The notes beneath the pieces were generated by a model. It searched no databases. It saw nothing but the letters and a program-made list of their open reading frames with translations, and was not told the DNA's origin. From Candidatus Stahliibacteriota bacterium (lineage in GTDB: Bacteria > Hydrothermota > Tepidihabitantia > SM23-42), in contig JAUWLY010000047.1 of assembly GCA_030613445.1 (NCBI GenBank), positions 1 through 12,564 on the forward strand: DNA of 12,564 bases, written 5' to 3'. Of the stretch, positions 12,456 through 12,564 are shown piece after piece (position 1 is the stretch's first letter; each line of letters begins with the position of its first letter). The position numbers were made by a program, and so were the translations under genes.

Positions 12456-12563
12456 TCAGTCTTTGATTGTGAATTCCCAGGAACAGTAGAAATCTTCAGG
12501 GTGGGCGTCGGGCGGACAGGCAATGCAGCGTGTTTTAATGCGTGGGGCGATCGTTTTTGCGAA
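12456..12563 (-). CDS. Possible C-terminal end of an unknown protein (start outside window)
   Basis: On the minus strand a frame is open from the window edge to TGA at 12456-12458, giving 35 residues that end in CPPDAHPEDFYCSWEFTIKD. It has three cysteines, two of them as CIAC, and a coding-like mix of residues. I do not recognise the family. The plus strand is also open here, but without a usable ribosome site. Convergent placement after the hairpin at 12369-12401 favours the minus-strand reading. Confidence 0.4.
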   Translation of the reverse strand, partial: FAKTIAPRIKTRCIACPPDAHPEDFYCSWEFTIKD

Positions 12564-12564
12564 A

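Noticed and set aside
12236..12523. A 95-codon minus-strand ORF covering the end of the alkyltransferase gene.
   Set aside because: It is antisense to a secure gene across its 3' part, runs through the dispersed hairpin repeat, and has no family resemblance.
1..12564. tRNA, rRNA, CRISPR arrays, transposase genes, prophage genes.
   Set aside because: I looked on both strands and saw no cloverleaf-like segment, no regularly spaced identical repeats with unique spacers, and no transposase or phage protein.

Overview
The window reads as AT-rich bacterial chromosome. I see strong GGAGG-type ribosome binding sites, sigma70-like promoters, a lipobox and N-terminal signal peptides. The mix of genes points to an uncultured lineage in or near the FCB group, such as candidate phylum WOR-3/Stahlbacteria: a ClpC-type chaperone, secreted proteins ending in FlgD-like or T9SS-type sorting domains, and an archaeal/eukaryal-type ATP-dependent DNA ligase beside an RNA 3'-phosphate cyclase. 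That placement is inference from gene content.

Layout. Bases 1-549 hold the end of a Clp/Hsp100 ATPase gene. It converges with a large secreted beta-propeller and jelly-roll protein (564-2195, minus). The 502-base gap 2196-2697 carries that gene's promoter, a separate plus-strand promoter, and a frameshifted relic of a secreted-protein C-terminal domain. A plus-strand repair cluster follows: an Fpg/MutM-type glycosylase (2698), an ATP-dependent DNA ligase (3541) and RtcA (5136). The ligase/rtcA junction carries a GC-rich hairpin repeat flanked by 25-base near-identical direct repeats, the second of which supplies the rtcA start codon. Next is a convergent Asp-box propeller protein with a T9SS-type tail (6213-7490, minus).

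From a divergent promoter pair at 7510-7578 a second plus-strand block runs: a class I SAM methyltransferase (7600), an ArsR-like winged-helix regulator (8584), a second, related methyltransferase (9045), and a GNAT acetyltransferase (9818) overlapping it by one base. A tandem array of degenerate 8-base units begins right after the regulator's stop. The right end has a minus-strand lipoprotein (10733-11581), an O6-alkylguanine-DNA alkyltransferase (11752-12357), a dispersed-type hairpin repeat, and what may be the last codons of a minus-strand gene entering from the right.

How it fits together. Fpg, ligase, RtcA and the alkyltransferase are all nucleic-acid repair or end-processing enzymes, and the first three appear co-transcribed. 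The methyltransferase/ArsR/methyltransferase/GNAT block looks like a small regulated modification cassette of unknown substrate. The three minus-strand secreted proteins are separate transcription units. The predicted promoters I could place share a striking feature: all eight have a 16-base spacer.
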